A DNA stretch of 64,000 nucleotides, from positions 4,785,501 through 4,849,500 of the forward strand of contig NZ_CP009283.1 in NCBI RefSeq assembly GCF_000758625.1. Reading direction: 5' to 3'. The translations under genes and the position numbers were made by a program. The stretch is from Paenibacillus sp. FSL R7-0273. Its GTDB lineage: Bacteria > Bacillota > Bacilli > Paenibacillales > Paenibacillaceae. Shown piece after piece: positions 55,993 through 64,000 of the stretch; positions within the stretch are counted from its first letter, which is position 1; each line of letters begins with the position of its first letter. The notes beneath the pieces were generated by a model. It ran no database searches and was not told the origin of the DNA. It saw only the letters and a list, made by a program, of their open reading frames with translations.

Positions 55993-58545
55993 CTACTTTT
56001 CGTTCCTCTGAACAGGCGGCATTCTTGTATTATCCCGCGTTTTGTTGAATGACGGCCTTGCTTTGGAGCTGAGCACCGGCTGCCGGACCAGAATGGCCCC
56101 CATGGCTTTTGCATTAAATGGTATAAACGGCCACAAATATGAGGAGTTATAGGACCGGTGCGTCGTCAGCAGTATGACAAGCAGCGTTGACCCGATCATA
56201 AAGCCCTGCACCTGGAAGGCAGCTACGGCGAGCAGCAGTGCAAGCCTGACAATCCGGTTAGCCAGCCCCAGCTCATAGCTCGGAGTCGCAAACATCCCGA
56301 TGGAGGCCACCGCCATATACAGCACGACCTCGTTGACAAAAAGCCCGGTCTGCACAGCGATGTCACCCACCAGAATAGCCGCGATCAGGCCCATTGCCGA
56401 GCCCAGCGGGGTCGGCGTATGCACAGCGGCCATCCGCAGCAGATCGACCCCGAGCTCAACGATCAGAAACTGGGCCAGCAGCGGGATTTTGGCCATTTTT
56501 TGCGGACCGATGAACTCCAGCACCGCCGGCTTTAGCTCAGGATGGATAACCATCAGCATCCATAACGGAAGCAGGAACATGGAGGCAAACACCCCTATGA
56601 ACCGTACCCAGCGCAGATAGGTACCCATGAACGGGGTCTGCCGGTTCTCCTCGGCATGCTGGCACAGATCGAAGAACGTCGTCGGCAGGACAATGACGCT
56701 CGGCGAGGTATCTACAAAGACAACAACCCTGCCTTCCAGCAGATGGGAAGCGACTGTATCAGGGCGCTCCGAATAGCGGACCAGCGGATATGGGTTCCAG
56801 CCCCTGCCGACGATGGCCTCCTCCAGCTGCTTGTCCGCCAGCGGGATGCCGTCGATGTCAATGCTCTTGATTTTGTCGGTAACGGCCTGCACCTGCGTCT
56901 TGTCCACAATATCATCAATATAGGCGACACAGACATCGGTCCGTGTCCGGCGTCCGACCTGATGCATCTCATATTTCAGTCCGGGATCGCGGAGTCTTCT
57001 GCGCACCAGCGCCACATTGCTGAGCAGTGTTTCTGTGAACCCGTCACGGGCCCCGCGCACCACCCGCTCAATCGAGGGCTCATCCGGGCCGCGGGCCGGG
57101 TAGGCACGGGTATCCATGATGATAACCTGGTCTTCACCCTCAATAAAGAATACGCTCATGCCCGACAGCACCTTATTGATGCTCTCACTCAGCAGCTCGC
57201 CTTTTTCCACCTGAATGTGAGGGATGTATTCGGTCATGAAGCTGCTAAGCGCACCGGTGGACACCTCGTCCGGAGTCAGGTACGTCAGCCGTTTCAGTAT
57301 TTCATCAATAATAGTATCCTTGGCAAAACCGCTGATGCAGAGGAGTGCCGCCTTGCGTCCGCCGAAGGTCATTTCCCTGAACACAATGTCAAAGGAGGAC
57401 CCGAGCCCCAGCACCTCCGTCAATGTCTTCTTGGTATCCTCCAGAGACTCCGGAATTTTATCATTGCCCTGCCAGTAAATGATCGATTGCTCAAGCGAGT
57501 CAGAGCGCTCCGAGTCCCGCTTCTTCTGCAGCGGATCAGTCTGTTTTTCCTGCTTCCCGCCAGCCTGCTTTCCGCTTTTTTTCGCTTTTGCAGACTTTTT
57601 GCCGTCCTGCTCTTTATCCTGCCGGCTGCTTGCAGCTTCCGCCTCCTGCCCTCCGCCGTCTTCCTCCTCCTCATCAGGCTCATCACCGAACAATCTGGCG
57701 AAGAGCCCCCTTTTTGCTGCTTCCGGCTCACCGGTACCCAGCTCACCGGATATTTCGGCATCCTGGCCGCCAGAGAATCCGCTCTCCTGCCGGCTGGAAA
57801 CTCCTCCGTCCTGCTGGCCTGAATTTCTGCTCTCCTGCTGGCCCGAATTTCCGCTGTCCTGCTGCGCTGCATTCCCGCTGGCCTGGCTGCCGCTATCCTC
57901 CGTCCCGGACGCTTCCTGCTGATCCTCGTCATCGCCAAACAGCGTGGACAGGAAGCCCTTCAAGCCGCCCCCCTTCTCCGGGGTCTCTTCCTCTTCCTCT
58001 TCCTCTTCCTGTCCCCCCGTGTCCTCCCGGGCACTGCTGCTGACGGCTCCGGGGCCGTCATTAGACTCTGTGCTTTCATCAGCGTCTGCCTGCTCCTTCT
58101 CACCTTCCTGATCCGGTGTACCGGGTCCGTCGGAGGCCTGCAGATCATGGTCCCCATATCCCGTTGCTCCGGCATCTACGCCGATATCGGCCCCGTCTGC
58201 CGCTGCATCATTCGTCCGGGCAGCTTCGCCTCCAGCCCCTTCCTGGTACCCGGTACCTGTTCCTGCATCGCTGCCGCTCCCCTGACTTTGGTTATTATTA
58301 CCGGATCTGCTGTCCGCAGGCCCGTTATTTACCGGCTGATTCGTATCCATTGTATCGTCTCCCTCCGCTCTGTCGGCAGCTGCAGTCACATGACCGCCTT
58401 CCGGAACCGTCAGGCCTCCCTCAAGCAGGCTGCCCAGTTCCTCCGGCGGCTCTTTCCTATCCTCCTGTACTTCCGTAGGCGGGGGACCAGAGGCCTCTCC
58501 TTTCTCGGCCTTCACCTGGTCTCCGCTGTGAATATACCTCACCAA
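55993..58545 (-). CDS. spoVAF: SpoVAF (GerA-family) with a long acidic N-terminal extension
   Basis: The C-terminal half (about 348-850) is a GerA-type germinant-receptor A-subunit, the SpoVAF branch, with several membrane segments after residue 620 (PLWMLMVIHPELKPAVLEF, GDIAVQTGLFVNEVVLY) and normal length for that part. The first 347 residues are low-complexity, rich in Gly, Ser, Glu, Asp and Gln, with an E8 run near 180-187 and two copies of an amphipathic module (GLKGFLSTLFGDDED at 194-208, RGLFARLFGDEPDEE at 279-293). Bacillus SpoVAF is about 490 residues. TTG at 58545 or GTG at 58542 starts, after GAGGGGG. Third gene after spoVAA and spoVAB. Confidence 0.88.
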   Translation of the reverse strand: MVRYIHSGDQVKAEKGEASGPPPTEVQEDRKEPPEELGSLLEGGLTVPEGGHVTAAADRAEGDDTMDTNQPVNNGPADSRSGNNNQSQGSGSDAGTGTGYQEGAGGEAARTNDAAADGADIGVDAGATGYGDHDLQASDGPGTPDQEGEKEQADADESTESNDGPGAVSSSAREDTGGQEEEEEEEETPEKGGGLKGFLSTLFGDDEDQQEASGTEDSGSQASGNAAQQDSGNSGQQESRNSGQQDGGVSSRQESGFSGGQDAEISGELGTGEPEAAKRGLFARLFGDEPDEEEEDGGGQEAEAASSRQDKEQDGKKSAKAKKSGKQAGGKQEKQTDPLQKKRDSERSDSLEQSIIYWQGNDKIPESLEDTKKTLTEVLGLGSSFDIVFREMTFGGRKAALLCISGFAKDTIIDEILKRLTYLTPDEVSTGALSSFMTEYIPHIQVEKGELLSESINKVLSGMSVFFIEGEDQVIIMDTRAYPARGPDEPSIERVVRGARDGFTETLLSNVALVRRRLRDPGLKYEMHQVGRRTRTDVCVAYIDDIVDKTQVQAVTDKIKSIDIDGIPLADKQLEEAIVGRGWNPYPLVRYSERPDTVASHLLEGRVVVFVDTSPSVIVLPTTFFDLCQHAEENRQTPFMGTYLRWVRFIGVFASMFLLPLWMLMVIHPELKPAVLEFIGPQKMAKIPLLAQFLIVELGVDLLRMAAVHTPTPLGSAMGLIAAILVGDIAVQTGLFVNEVVLYMAVASIGMFATPSYELGLANRIVRLALLLAVAAFQVQGFMIGSTLLVILLTTHRSYNSSYLWPFIPFNAKAMGAILVRQPVLSSKARPSFNKTRDNTRMPPVQRNEK

Positions 58546-58607
58546 CCCGTAACCCCCTCAAAAGTTCTTCACGCCTCAGACCTGCAGAACCAGGAGCCGC
58601 AGTCCGC

Positions 58608-59033
58608 TTAGCGCTGGTACACAAACCAGTCAAACAATGAGCCCGCCACCTTGCCGCAGACCATGGCCATCAGCAGCCCGAACAAATATTGCGTCATATG
58701 CAGCCGTTTGGCGAGGATAGGCAGCACGTTCAATACCTCTGTCAAGGCAGCAGCCAGCATGCCGACAAAAATCCCGTCAAGCAGCCCCACCCCCAGCTCT
58801 GCCAGCGGACCGGCTGCTATTTTCCAGTTCCAGAAATCACTGACTGTTCCAAGCAGCGAGCCGCCGACCATCGCGCCCTCATACCAGTGCACTTTATTGT
58901 AGGAGGAAGTCAGCTGGGCGAGACGGGGAACCATATCCAGCACGATAAAAAGGGCAATGACCCCCCCGCCGACGGCGATTCCGGCCGCTACCCCCAGCAG
59001 CAGATGAAGCCCGAGCGAGAGCGGCGCCGTCAT
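58608..59033 (-). CDS. spoVAB: Stage V sporulation protein AB
   Basis: The 141-residue membrane protein has four segments and the SpoVAB pattern GGVIALFIVLDMVPRLAQLT and YEGAMVGGSLLGT. The ATG at 59033 overlaps the spoVAA stop (ATGA). Part of the dipicolinic-acid channel apparatus by family. Confidence 0.9.
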   Translation of the reverse strand: MTAPLSLGLHLLLGVAAGIAVGGGVIALFIVLDMVPRLAQLTSSYNKVHWYEGAMVGGSLLGTVSDFWNWKIAAGPLAELGVGLLDGIFVGMLAAALTEVLNVLPILAKRLHMTQYLFGLLMAMVCGKVAGSLFDWFVYQR

Positions 59034-59689
59034 GGGACTTCTCCTTTTTTCCCGGAAGAGCCTTGCCGGTGCTCGAGCTTGCTGTATTCCTCATGCACTA
59101 CATAATGATCGATATTTTTCTGGTACAGGAACATTTCTACCTCCAGCGGCGTCGGCTCCTCGTTCCATTTCTTTTTGAACAGGTGATTGAAAAAGACGAC
59201 CATCCCGAACCCGATCCCCAGCGAATACGCCACCTGAAAAACATAAGGATGCTCATCCCGCCGCCCGGTCAGCATCTCGACAATCCGCACATGCACCTCC
59301 TGCATGCTGACATCGGCATGAAAATTCATAATCGTCAGCGCCGAGCCGAAGAACAGCAGCAGCCAGACCAGCACAAACAGGGCAATCGACGGCTTGCGCA
59401 CCTCAAGCGGGCCTTCAATCTGGACAATGGTCCGCCCCTCGCCGATCGGCTGGATATCAGCTCCAGGTACAAGCTCGTGAATGCGCGGGATGATGGTCAG
59501 CAGATCAATCAGAATCAGATTCCCGTCGCTTTGCTCCGGCTGGAGCAGCAGAATGGAGTCGAGCTTCTCCCGCAGCTCGGGACCGGCAATCAGATAAGCC
59601 ACATCCCGCAGCATAACCCCCTTGCCCTTGGGCACTGTAACCCGGTTCTTCAGCTGTATGTAAATTGCGGGTGCCCGCTTATCGTTCAT
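59030..59689 (-). CDS. spoVAA: Stage V sporulation protein AA
   Basis: The 219-residue protein has an N-terminal cytosolic part (YIQLKNRVTVPKGKGVML) and two membrane segments (about 125-145, 175-195). The ATG at 59689 lies nine bases after GGAGG; an ATG two codons earlier is closer to it. It couples to spoVAB. The spoVAC, AD and AE genes are not here. Confidence 0.88.
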   Translation of the reverse strand: MNDKRAPAIYIQLKNRVTVPKGKGVMLRDVAYLIAGPELREKLDSILLLQPEQSDGNLILIDLLTIIPRIHELVPGADIQPIGEGRTIVQIEGPLEVRKPSIALFVLVWLLLFFGSALTIMNFHADVSMQEVHVRIVEMLTGRRDEHPYVFQVAYSLGIGFGMVVFFNHLFKKKWNEEPTPLEVEMFLYQKNIDHYVVHEEYSKLEHRQGSSGKKGEVP

Positions 59690-59783
59690 CTTCATGCACC
59701 TCCTCAAAGGATGACAGCAGAATAACGGTAGTATGGGAGAAAGGCCTTATTTTTACTCTTAAGCACAAAAAAACCACGCAACT

Positions 59784-59834
59784 AAAAAAAGGATATCTTC
59801 TCAGCTGCAACAGCTGCATGAAGATATCCTTTTG
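59784..59834 (-). terminator. Terminator after the EamA gene
   Basis: AAGGATATCTTC and GAAGATATCCTT pair perfectly around an inner AGCTG hairpin and are followed on the minus strand by T7. Confidence 0.9.
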
Positions 59835-59878
59835 TTACATTAAAGCCCTGGGGTCACTCCCCTCAGGCATATTTACGG

Positions 59879-60847
59879 TTAAGCGGCCTGCTTCAACTCA
59901 GTCTGCGCCTGCCTGCTCTGCTGGCTGGAAACATAGAATAAAGCGGTCCAGATCAGAGCGAACCCGACGACCTGCGCCATAGTTACCAGCTGGTGGTAGA
60001 CAATCCAGTTAATCAGAATCCCGGTCATCGGAAAGCTGAGCTCTGCGAGTGTGGCAAAAGAGGCTTTGGTTGTATTCAGGCCCTTATAGTACAGCAGCAT
60101 ACTAAGAAGTCCGGGCAGCAGCGCCTGCAGCAGCAGATTAACTGCAACGAGTGAAGTGGCTCCCAGTCCGCCGCTCACCTGCCATGGTGCACCTTCCAGT
60201 GTAGTGAGGACGAACAGCAGAGGCAGGGCCAGTATAAAGCGCAGTGAGGTTACCGTCTCATAGCGCATGGAGCCGAGCAGGTACCGGCCCATTACAGTCG
60301 ATCCGCCCCAGAGTGCGGCAGCGCCCATAGCCATCAGGCTGCCAACGCTGATAAAGTTGTTAACATGGCCGAAGGGAACCGTCCAGCCGAAGGTCAGCAG
60401 ATAGGTTCCGGCCAGGGCAAGCACAATCAGAAGGCCGAAGTTGCGCGGAAGCCGTTCTTTCAGAATTACGGCAGCCAGGCCGATGGCAAATACCGGCTGC
60501 AGCTTCTGCAGCAGCAGAACAGCGTTCAGGTCGCCGCTGGACAAAGCTTTGGTGAACAGGATGGTTGCCAGTGCAGAGCCGCCCCAGGACACGACCAGCA
60601 ATGCGCCTGCCTGGCGGAGTCCTACATTCTTCAACTCAGCCCGGTGGCGCCAGAGTACAGGCGCAGCTGCGATGAAAAGCACCACATGCTCCAGCAGCAC
60701 AATCTGTGAGGAAGTTAATGAATCCAGCAAAATGATCCGGAACAGCGGATCGACGCCCCAGAGCGCAGCTCCCAGCACGACCAGCCAGAAGCCGCTGCGG
60801 ATTGGCGCTCTGCCAATCCCTGATGATGAAGCCGTTGCATTACTCAT
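59879..60847 (-). CDS. EamA-family transporter, probable riboflavin transporter
   Basis: The 322-residue protein has ten membrane segments in two EamA repeats (about 17-150 and 165-310). Family members move many metabolites. The gene lies behind an FMN riboswitch with its own terminator, so a flavin or flavin-precursor role is strongly suggested. RibN-type riboflavin importers belong to this superfamily, but the substrate is inferred from regulation only. The ATG at 60847 follows AAGGAGAATGAATT. Confidence 0.88.
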   Translation of the reverse strand: MSNATASSSGIGRAPIRSGFWLVVLGAALWGVDPLFRIILLDSLTSSQIVLLEHVVLFIAAAPVLWRHRAELKNVGLRQAGALLVVSWGGSALATILFTKALSSGDLNAVLLLQKLQPVFAIGLAAVILKERLPRNFGLLIVLALAGTYLLTFGWTVPFGHVNNFISVGSLMAMGAAALWGGSTVMGRYLLGSMRYETVTSLRFILALPLLFVLTTLEGAPWQVSGGLGATSLVAVNLLLQALLPGLLSMLLYYKGLNTTKASFATLAELSFPMTGILINWIVYHQLVTMAQVVGFALIWTALFYVSSQQSRQAQTELKQAA

Positions 60848-60886
60848 AATTCATTCTCCTTGTCGATACAAACCCTCGATAAGAGA

Positions 60887-60930
60887 CCAAAAGCCCCCGA
60901 TCCGCCCAGCAAAGGGCAATTATCGGGGGC
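60887..60930 (-). terminator. Terminator of the second FMN riboswitch
   Basis: GCCCCCGAT and ATCGGGGGC pair across a loop and end in TTTTGGTCT on the minus strand, just before the EamA start. Confidence 0.85.
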
Positions 60931-60974
60931 ATCTCGAATAAAAGGCAACAGGAATACACCTGTGTCCATATTCT

Positions 60975-61120
60975 TTGATCCTCTCCCATCCGGACTTTAC
61001 CGTCGGCTCTGGATTGTCACCAGATCAGTCAATTCCGCGTTAACAGCGGAGCTTGAGTCGCGGGCTTAGTTCGCTTTGAACATCACCGCCGGTCAGGAAT
61101 TTCACCTTACCCCGAGAATC
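60975..61120 (-). promoter_or_regulatory. FMN riboswitch of the EamA transporter
   Basis: The minus strand shows CGGGGTAAGGTGAAATTCC, GACCGGCGGTGATGTTC, the AAGCCCGCGA region, GGTGACAATCCAGAGCCGACGG and AAAGTCCGGATGGGAGAGG, the RFN core in order. Confidence 0.95.
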
Positions 61121-61328
61121 TTGTATTCCGTTATTTTTTTCACAATCTCAGGATAACTCCATTCGCTGATTTCGTCCAGTCTTTTATGAAAATATTTTGC
61201 TGTATTTCATACAGAAAGGCATGGCCTGTTCCATTTTTCAAAACAACTGGAAGATATTATGATTTTAATAAGGTATAATGGAATCATCTGTTTTTTTATA
61301 TACTTTATCATTCAGAAAGAGGGTCCAC

Positions 61329-62504
61329 GTGAAAAGATCTGTCTGGTTAAACCTGCTGTTTTCTATTGCAGCCGTAGTTCCTATCGCCTTACTGGCCTTT
61401 ATCGGCTATTTTATCGTTGCCCTAATGGGCGGTTTCAGGTTCTATGCACCGCTCTCTGCTGTTGTTGCTGCCGGGCTGTGCGCCTACATCATCGCTGCCA
61501 TCTTTGACTGGTTTGAGCCGCGCACCCGCGGCATTGCCTTTGCTTCATTCCTGGGACTGTGTCTGCTGGCCACCGGCGGGTATGAGATCAATAAAGCCTA
61601 TGTGAACAGTCTGGCCGAAGTAAGCGAGCAGGAGGTTTCTCTTGAGCAGTATCAGCCGTTCCATGCTGAATCCAAAGCTGCCGTGCTGGACCAGCCGGCC
61701 TCCTATCAGATCACGGACACGGTACTTCCGCGTCTTGACGGGGCTACTGCGCTTTATCCGCTCTACTCCGCCTTTGTGCAGGCTGTATATCCCGAGGATA
61801 AATATGATCCGTATGATTTTGAGGGCAGTCCGGTAGTGTGCTCCTCTACCTCATATGCCTATAAGCGGCTGATCTCCGGAGAGACAGACATCATCTTTAC
61901 CGCCACCCCTTCACTCGCCCAGGAAAAAGAGGCGAAGCTGGCCGGCCGCGAGCTGGTGCTGACACCGATCGGCCGTGAAGCCTTTGTCTTTTTCGTCAAC
62001 AAGCGTAATCCGGTAAACAGCCTGAGCACGGAGCAGATTATGGACATCTACTCCGGCGGGCTGACCAACTGGAAGGAAGCAGGCGGCCGGAATGACCGGA
62101 TCCGGGCCTTTCAGCGTGATGAGGGCAGCGGAAGCCAGTCCATGCTCCAAAAAATCATGCAGGACCGCACCCTGATGCAGCCTCCGTCTGAGGATGTGAT
62201 GGGCCTGATGAGCGGTATTATCTCCCGGACCTCCAATTACCGTAACTACAAAAACGCTATCGGCTTCAGCTTCCTCTACTATGCCTCCCAGATGAACAGC
62301 AGCGACGAGCTTAAGCTGCTTGCAATAGACGGGATTGAGCCGAACAGAGAGAACATCAGCAGCGGAGCTTACCCGTACACAGTGAATTTTTATGCTGTAA
62401 CAACAGGAACACCTTCTCCTAAGCAGCAGGAGTTCCTCGACTGGATCGTGTCTCCCGAGGGACAGGAGCTGGTGGCTAAGACCGGGTACGTGCCGGTTAA
62501 CTAA
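61329..62504 (+). CDS. Membrane-tethered PstS-like substrate-binding protein
   Basis: The 391-residue protein has three N-terminal membrane segments (about 8-30, 36-58, 65-84) followed by a PBP-like domain resembling PstS (LPRLDGATALYPLYSAFVQAVYP, ISGETDIIFTATPS, DEGSGSQSMLQKIM, WIVSPEGQELVAKTGYVPVN). Ordinary PstS proteins are lipoproteins; this one is anchored by a helical bundle and has no PstCAB genes beside it, so it may be a sensor or scavenger. The GTG at 61329 lies six bases after AGAGG; the frame is open upstream. Confidence 0.82.
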   Translation: MKRSVWLNLLFSIAAVVPIALLAFIGYFIVALMGGFRFYAPLSAVVAAGLCAYIIAAIFDWFEPRTRGIAFASFLGLCLLATGGYEINKAYVNSLAEVSEQEVSLEQYQPFHAESKAAVLDQPASYQITDTVLPRLDGATALYPLYSAFVQAVYPEDKYDPYDFEGSPVVCSSTSYAYKRLISGETDIIFTATPSLAQEKEAKLAGRELVLTPIGREAFVFFVNKRNPVNSLSTEQIMDIYSGGLTNWKEAGGRNDRIRAFQRDEGSGSQSMLQKIMQDRTLMQPPSEDVMGLMSGIISRTSNYRNYKNAIGFSFLYYASQMNSSDELKLLAIDGIEPNRENISSGAYPYTVNFYAVTTGTPSPKQQEFLDWIVSPEGQELVAKTGYVPVN

Positions 62505-62542
62505 CTGCAGAATTTCTTTGCTTTAAAGGAAAAGGGAATTTG

Positions 62543-62583
62543 AAAAGGGAGTGTTCCGGATTATCCGGGAGCACTCCCTTTTT
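62543..62583 (+). terminator. Terminator after the PstS-like gene
   Basis: AAGGGAGTG-TCCGG pairs with CCGGG-CACTCCCTT and is followed by TTT. Confidence 0.85.
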
Positions 62584-62659
62584 GCGCCGGACAGCCTGAC
62601 GGGTGAATCTCTAATATATGTAAAAATCCGGGTAACACCTTTAATTTGGTAAATAGTAA

Positions 62660-62682
62660 TGATAGCGCTGTTATTCTATAAT
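62660..62682 (+). promoter_or_regulatory. Possible cre site and -10 of the xylanase gene
   Basis: TGATAGCGCTGTTA (62660-62673) resembles a CcpA cre site with two mismatches and lies just before TATAAT at 62677-62682. No good -35 is seen. The remaining leader to 62833 holds no convincing gene. Confidence 0.4.
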
Positions 62683-62833
62683 CATCTCGTATTCTAGCAA
62701 ATATGCCGAGAGACCCACCGGAAGGAGATGAAGCGGCGGCAGGGGATAAGCGCAAATCCGCATTCCGAAAAGCACATTCTCAGGCAAGGCAATGAACCAA
62801 TGAACACCCCATCAAACTCTAGGAGGCTTTCCC

Positions 62834-63469
62834 ATGTTCAAGTTTAAAAAGGCAGTTACAGCACTTCTTACAGCTTCAATGGCTTTTGGCATGTTTGCAG
62901 CAACGGCAGGAGCAGCAGCGACTGATTACTGGCAGAACTGGACTGACGGCGGAGGAACTGTAAACGCTGTCAATGGAACTGGAGGTAATTATAGCGTTAA
63001 TTGGTCTAATACAGGTAATTTCGTGGTCGGTAAAGGCTGGAATACCGGATCGGCTAGCCGGACTATTAATTACAATGCCGGTGTATGGTCACCGTCAGGC
63101 AATGCCTATTTGACGCTCTACGGATGGACCCGCAACTCACTGATCGAATACTACGTCGTTGACAGCTGGGGAACCTACCGGCCTACCGGTACTTATAAAG
63201 GTACCGTTACGAGTGATGGCGGCACCTATGATATCTATACAACTACGCGGACTAATGCGCCGTCCATCGACGGCACCGCGACCTTCACCCAGTTCTGGAG
63301 CGTCCGGCAGTCGAAACGGGCAACCGGCAGCAACGTTGCGATTAATTTCGCTAACCATGTGAATGCCTGGAAGAGCAAGGGCATGAATCTGGGCAGCAGC
63401 TGGTCCTACCAGGTGCTGGCTACCGAAGGCTACCAGAGCAGCGGCAGCTCCAATGTAACGGTGTGGTAA
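62834..63469 (+). CDS. xynA: Endo-1,4-beta-xylanase, GH11
   Basis: This secreted enzyme cleaves xylan. The 211-residue protein has a signal peptide (about 1-28) and a GH11 jelly roll with the nucleophile Glu in [11 protein letters not shown] and the acid/base Glu in ATEGYQSSG. Length is typical of single-domain GH11 enzymes. The ATG follows AGGAGGCTTTCCC. Confidence 0.95.
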   Translation: MFKFKKAVTALLTASMAFGMFAATAGAAATDYWQNWTDGGGTVNAVNGTGGNYSVNWSNTGNFVVGKGWNTGSASRTINYNAGVWSPSGNAYLTLYGWTRNSLIEYYVVDSWGTYRPTGTYKGTVTSDGGTYDIYTTTRTNAPSIDGTATFTQFWSVRQSKRATGSNVAINFANHVNAWKSKGMNLGSSWSYQVLATEGYQSSGSSNVTVW

Positions 63470-63578
63470 GGATTTAACCACATATGGCCGAGAGCCGTCC
63501 GGTTGCCGCCGGGCGGCTTGCTGCCGGAGATACATACGGCAGCCCCAGCTCTTCTAGCCACATAAAGGAGAATGATTC

Positions 63579-64000
63579 ATGAGCAAACTGTGGCATGTCC
63601 TCGCGATTGCCCTGACGGCCCTGCTCTGCGGTTGTTCGCAGGAGCAGTCTGCTCCTCCTAAGCCTACGGATGAACCTGTCCAGGAGGACAGCCTGGTATT
63701 GATACAAGGCGGAACATTTGTCAGCACCCTGACCCATTACGCTGTTCAAGGCGTCACCCTCCCTGATTTCTATATCGGCAAGTATGAGGTTACGCAGCAA
63801 GAATGGATAGATGTCATGGGTGGCAACCCATCCTTATTCAAGGGCAGCCGCCTGCCGGTGGAAATGGTCAGCTGGTATGACGCTGTGGAGTACTGCAATA
63901 AACGGAGTACTCAAGAGGGATTTGAACCTTATTATGTGATCGATACAAAGACCCGCGACCCGGCCAATAAAAGCGGGAGCGATGTGCTGAAATGGACAGT
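63579..64000 (+). CDS. Formylglycine-generating-enzyme-like lipoprotein, cut by window end
   Basis: The frame opens with a lipoprotein signal (LLCGC, Cys19) and a short Pro/Glu linker, then a SUMF1/FGE-type domain: IQGGTFV, FYIGKYEVTQQEWIDVMGGNPS and LPVEMVSWYDAVEYCNKRS. The ATG at 63579 follows AAAGGAG. True sulfatase activation is unlikely for an exported bacterial lipoprotein; many such domains bind sugars or act in cell-surface assembly. It starts 109 bases after the xylanase, and may be cotranscribed. C-terminal part lies outside. Confidence 0.8.
   Translation, partial: MSKLWHVLAIALTALLCGCSQEQSAPPKPTDEPVQEDSLVLIQGGTFVSTLTHYAVQGVTLPDFYIGKYEVTQQEWIDVMGGNPSLFKGSRLPVEMVSWYDAVEYCNKRSTQEGFEPYYVIDTKTRDPANKSGSDVLKWT

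Noticed and set aside
56656..57822. Long plus-strand frame opposite spoVAF
   Set aside because: Overlaps the conserved GerA-type domain on the other strand; composition is that of a shadow frame.
62703..62795. 30-codon frame and a TCTCAGGCA-like tail in the xylanase leader, suggesting a leader peptide or glycine riboswitch
   Set aside because: The frame has no ribosome-binding site, and the GAGAG...TCTCAGGCAAGG pieces lack the second stem and core order of a glycine aptamer. A covariance-model search would settle it.

Overview
The window is chromosomal DNA from an endospore-forming, low-to-moderate G+C Gram-positive bacterium, most likely Paenibacillus or a close relative. The evidence is the set of sporulation and germination genes (ypeB, prsW, spmA/spmB, dacB, ytfJ, spoVAA/AB/AF), Bacillales gene order (cmk-plsC-rpsA-der; rluB-resABCDE; scpA-scpB; ribD-ribE-ribBA-ribH), strong AGGAGG ribosome-binding sites with many TTG/GTG starts, and the abundant RNA regulators (T-box, c-di-GMP riboswitch, two FMN riboswitches, three LicT-type antiterminators). 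I see no rRNA, tRNA, CRISPR, prophage or transposase.

Layout. 1-8.4 kb (minus): der (cut by the window edge), rpsA, plsC, cmk, a PilZ protein, ypeB, a small Cys-rich protein, prsW and a MecA-type adaptor. 8.6-13 kb: mostly membrane or surface proteins, namely a lipoprotein polysaccharide deacetylase, an operon of CPBP protease, small membrane protein and metallophosphoesterase, and an unknown membrane-anchored protein. 13-21.4 kb (mostly plus): T-box-controlled serA, a divergent SDR/WYL-regulator pair around a perfect 24-bp palindrome, a chemoreceptor without a sensor domain, then a c-di-GMP riboswitch driving a three-gene ThDP-enzyme / carboxymuconolactone-decarboxylase-like / STAS-like operon. 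21.5-30.2 kb (minus): glpK and the amidase-rluB-resABCDE cytochrome c maturation and redox-signalling cluster. 30.2-31 kb is an intergenic stretch full of inverted repeats. 31-35.9 kb (minus): a beta-glucoside operon bglH-licT-bglP-ptsH with an antiterminator/terminator in front of each of the first three genes. 36-41.5 kb (minus): dacB-spmA-spmB, ytfJ-ytfI, scpA-scpB. 41.7-45.7 kb (minus): riboflavin operon under an FMN riboswitch. 45.8-54.3 kb: mscL, a regulator/MFS divergent pair, a 1196-residue LPXTG surface protein, a YwaF-like membrane protein, cyclophilin. 54.5-61.1 kb (minus): lysA, spoVAA-AB-AF with a very long acidic extension on SpoVAF, and an EamA transporter under its own FMN riboswitch. 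61.3-64 kb (plus): a membrane-tethered PstS-like protein, a GH11 xylanase and a truncated formylglycine-generating-enzyme-like lipoprotein.

The most striking unit is the c-di-GMP riboswitch operon at 18.7-21.4 kb. It links a second messenger to an acetolactate-synthase-like ThDP enzyme of unknown substrate, with a cysteine-free CMD protein and a STAS-like protein, next to a sensorless chemoreceptor. Second is the EamA transporter with an FMN riboswitch, a strong riboflavin-uptake candidate. Starts were adjusted to ribosome-binding sites wherever the longest open frame was clearly too long.
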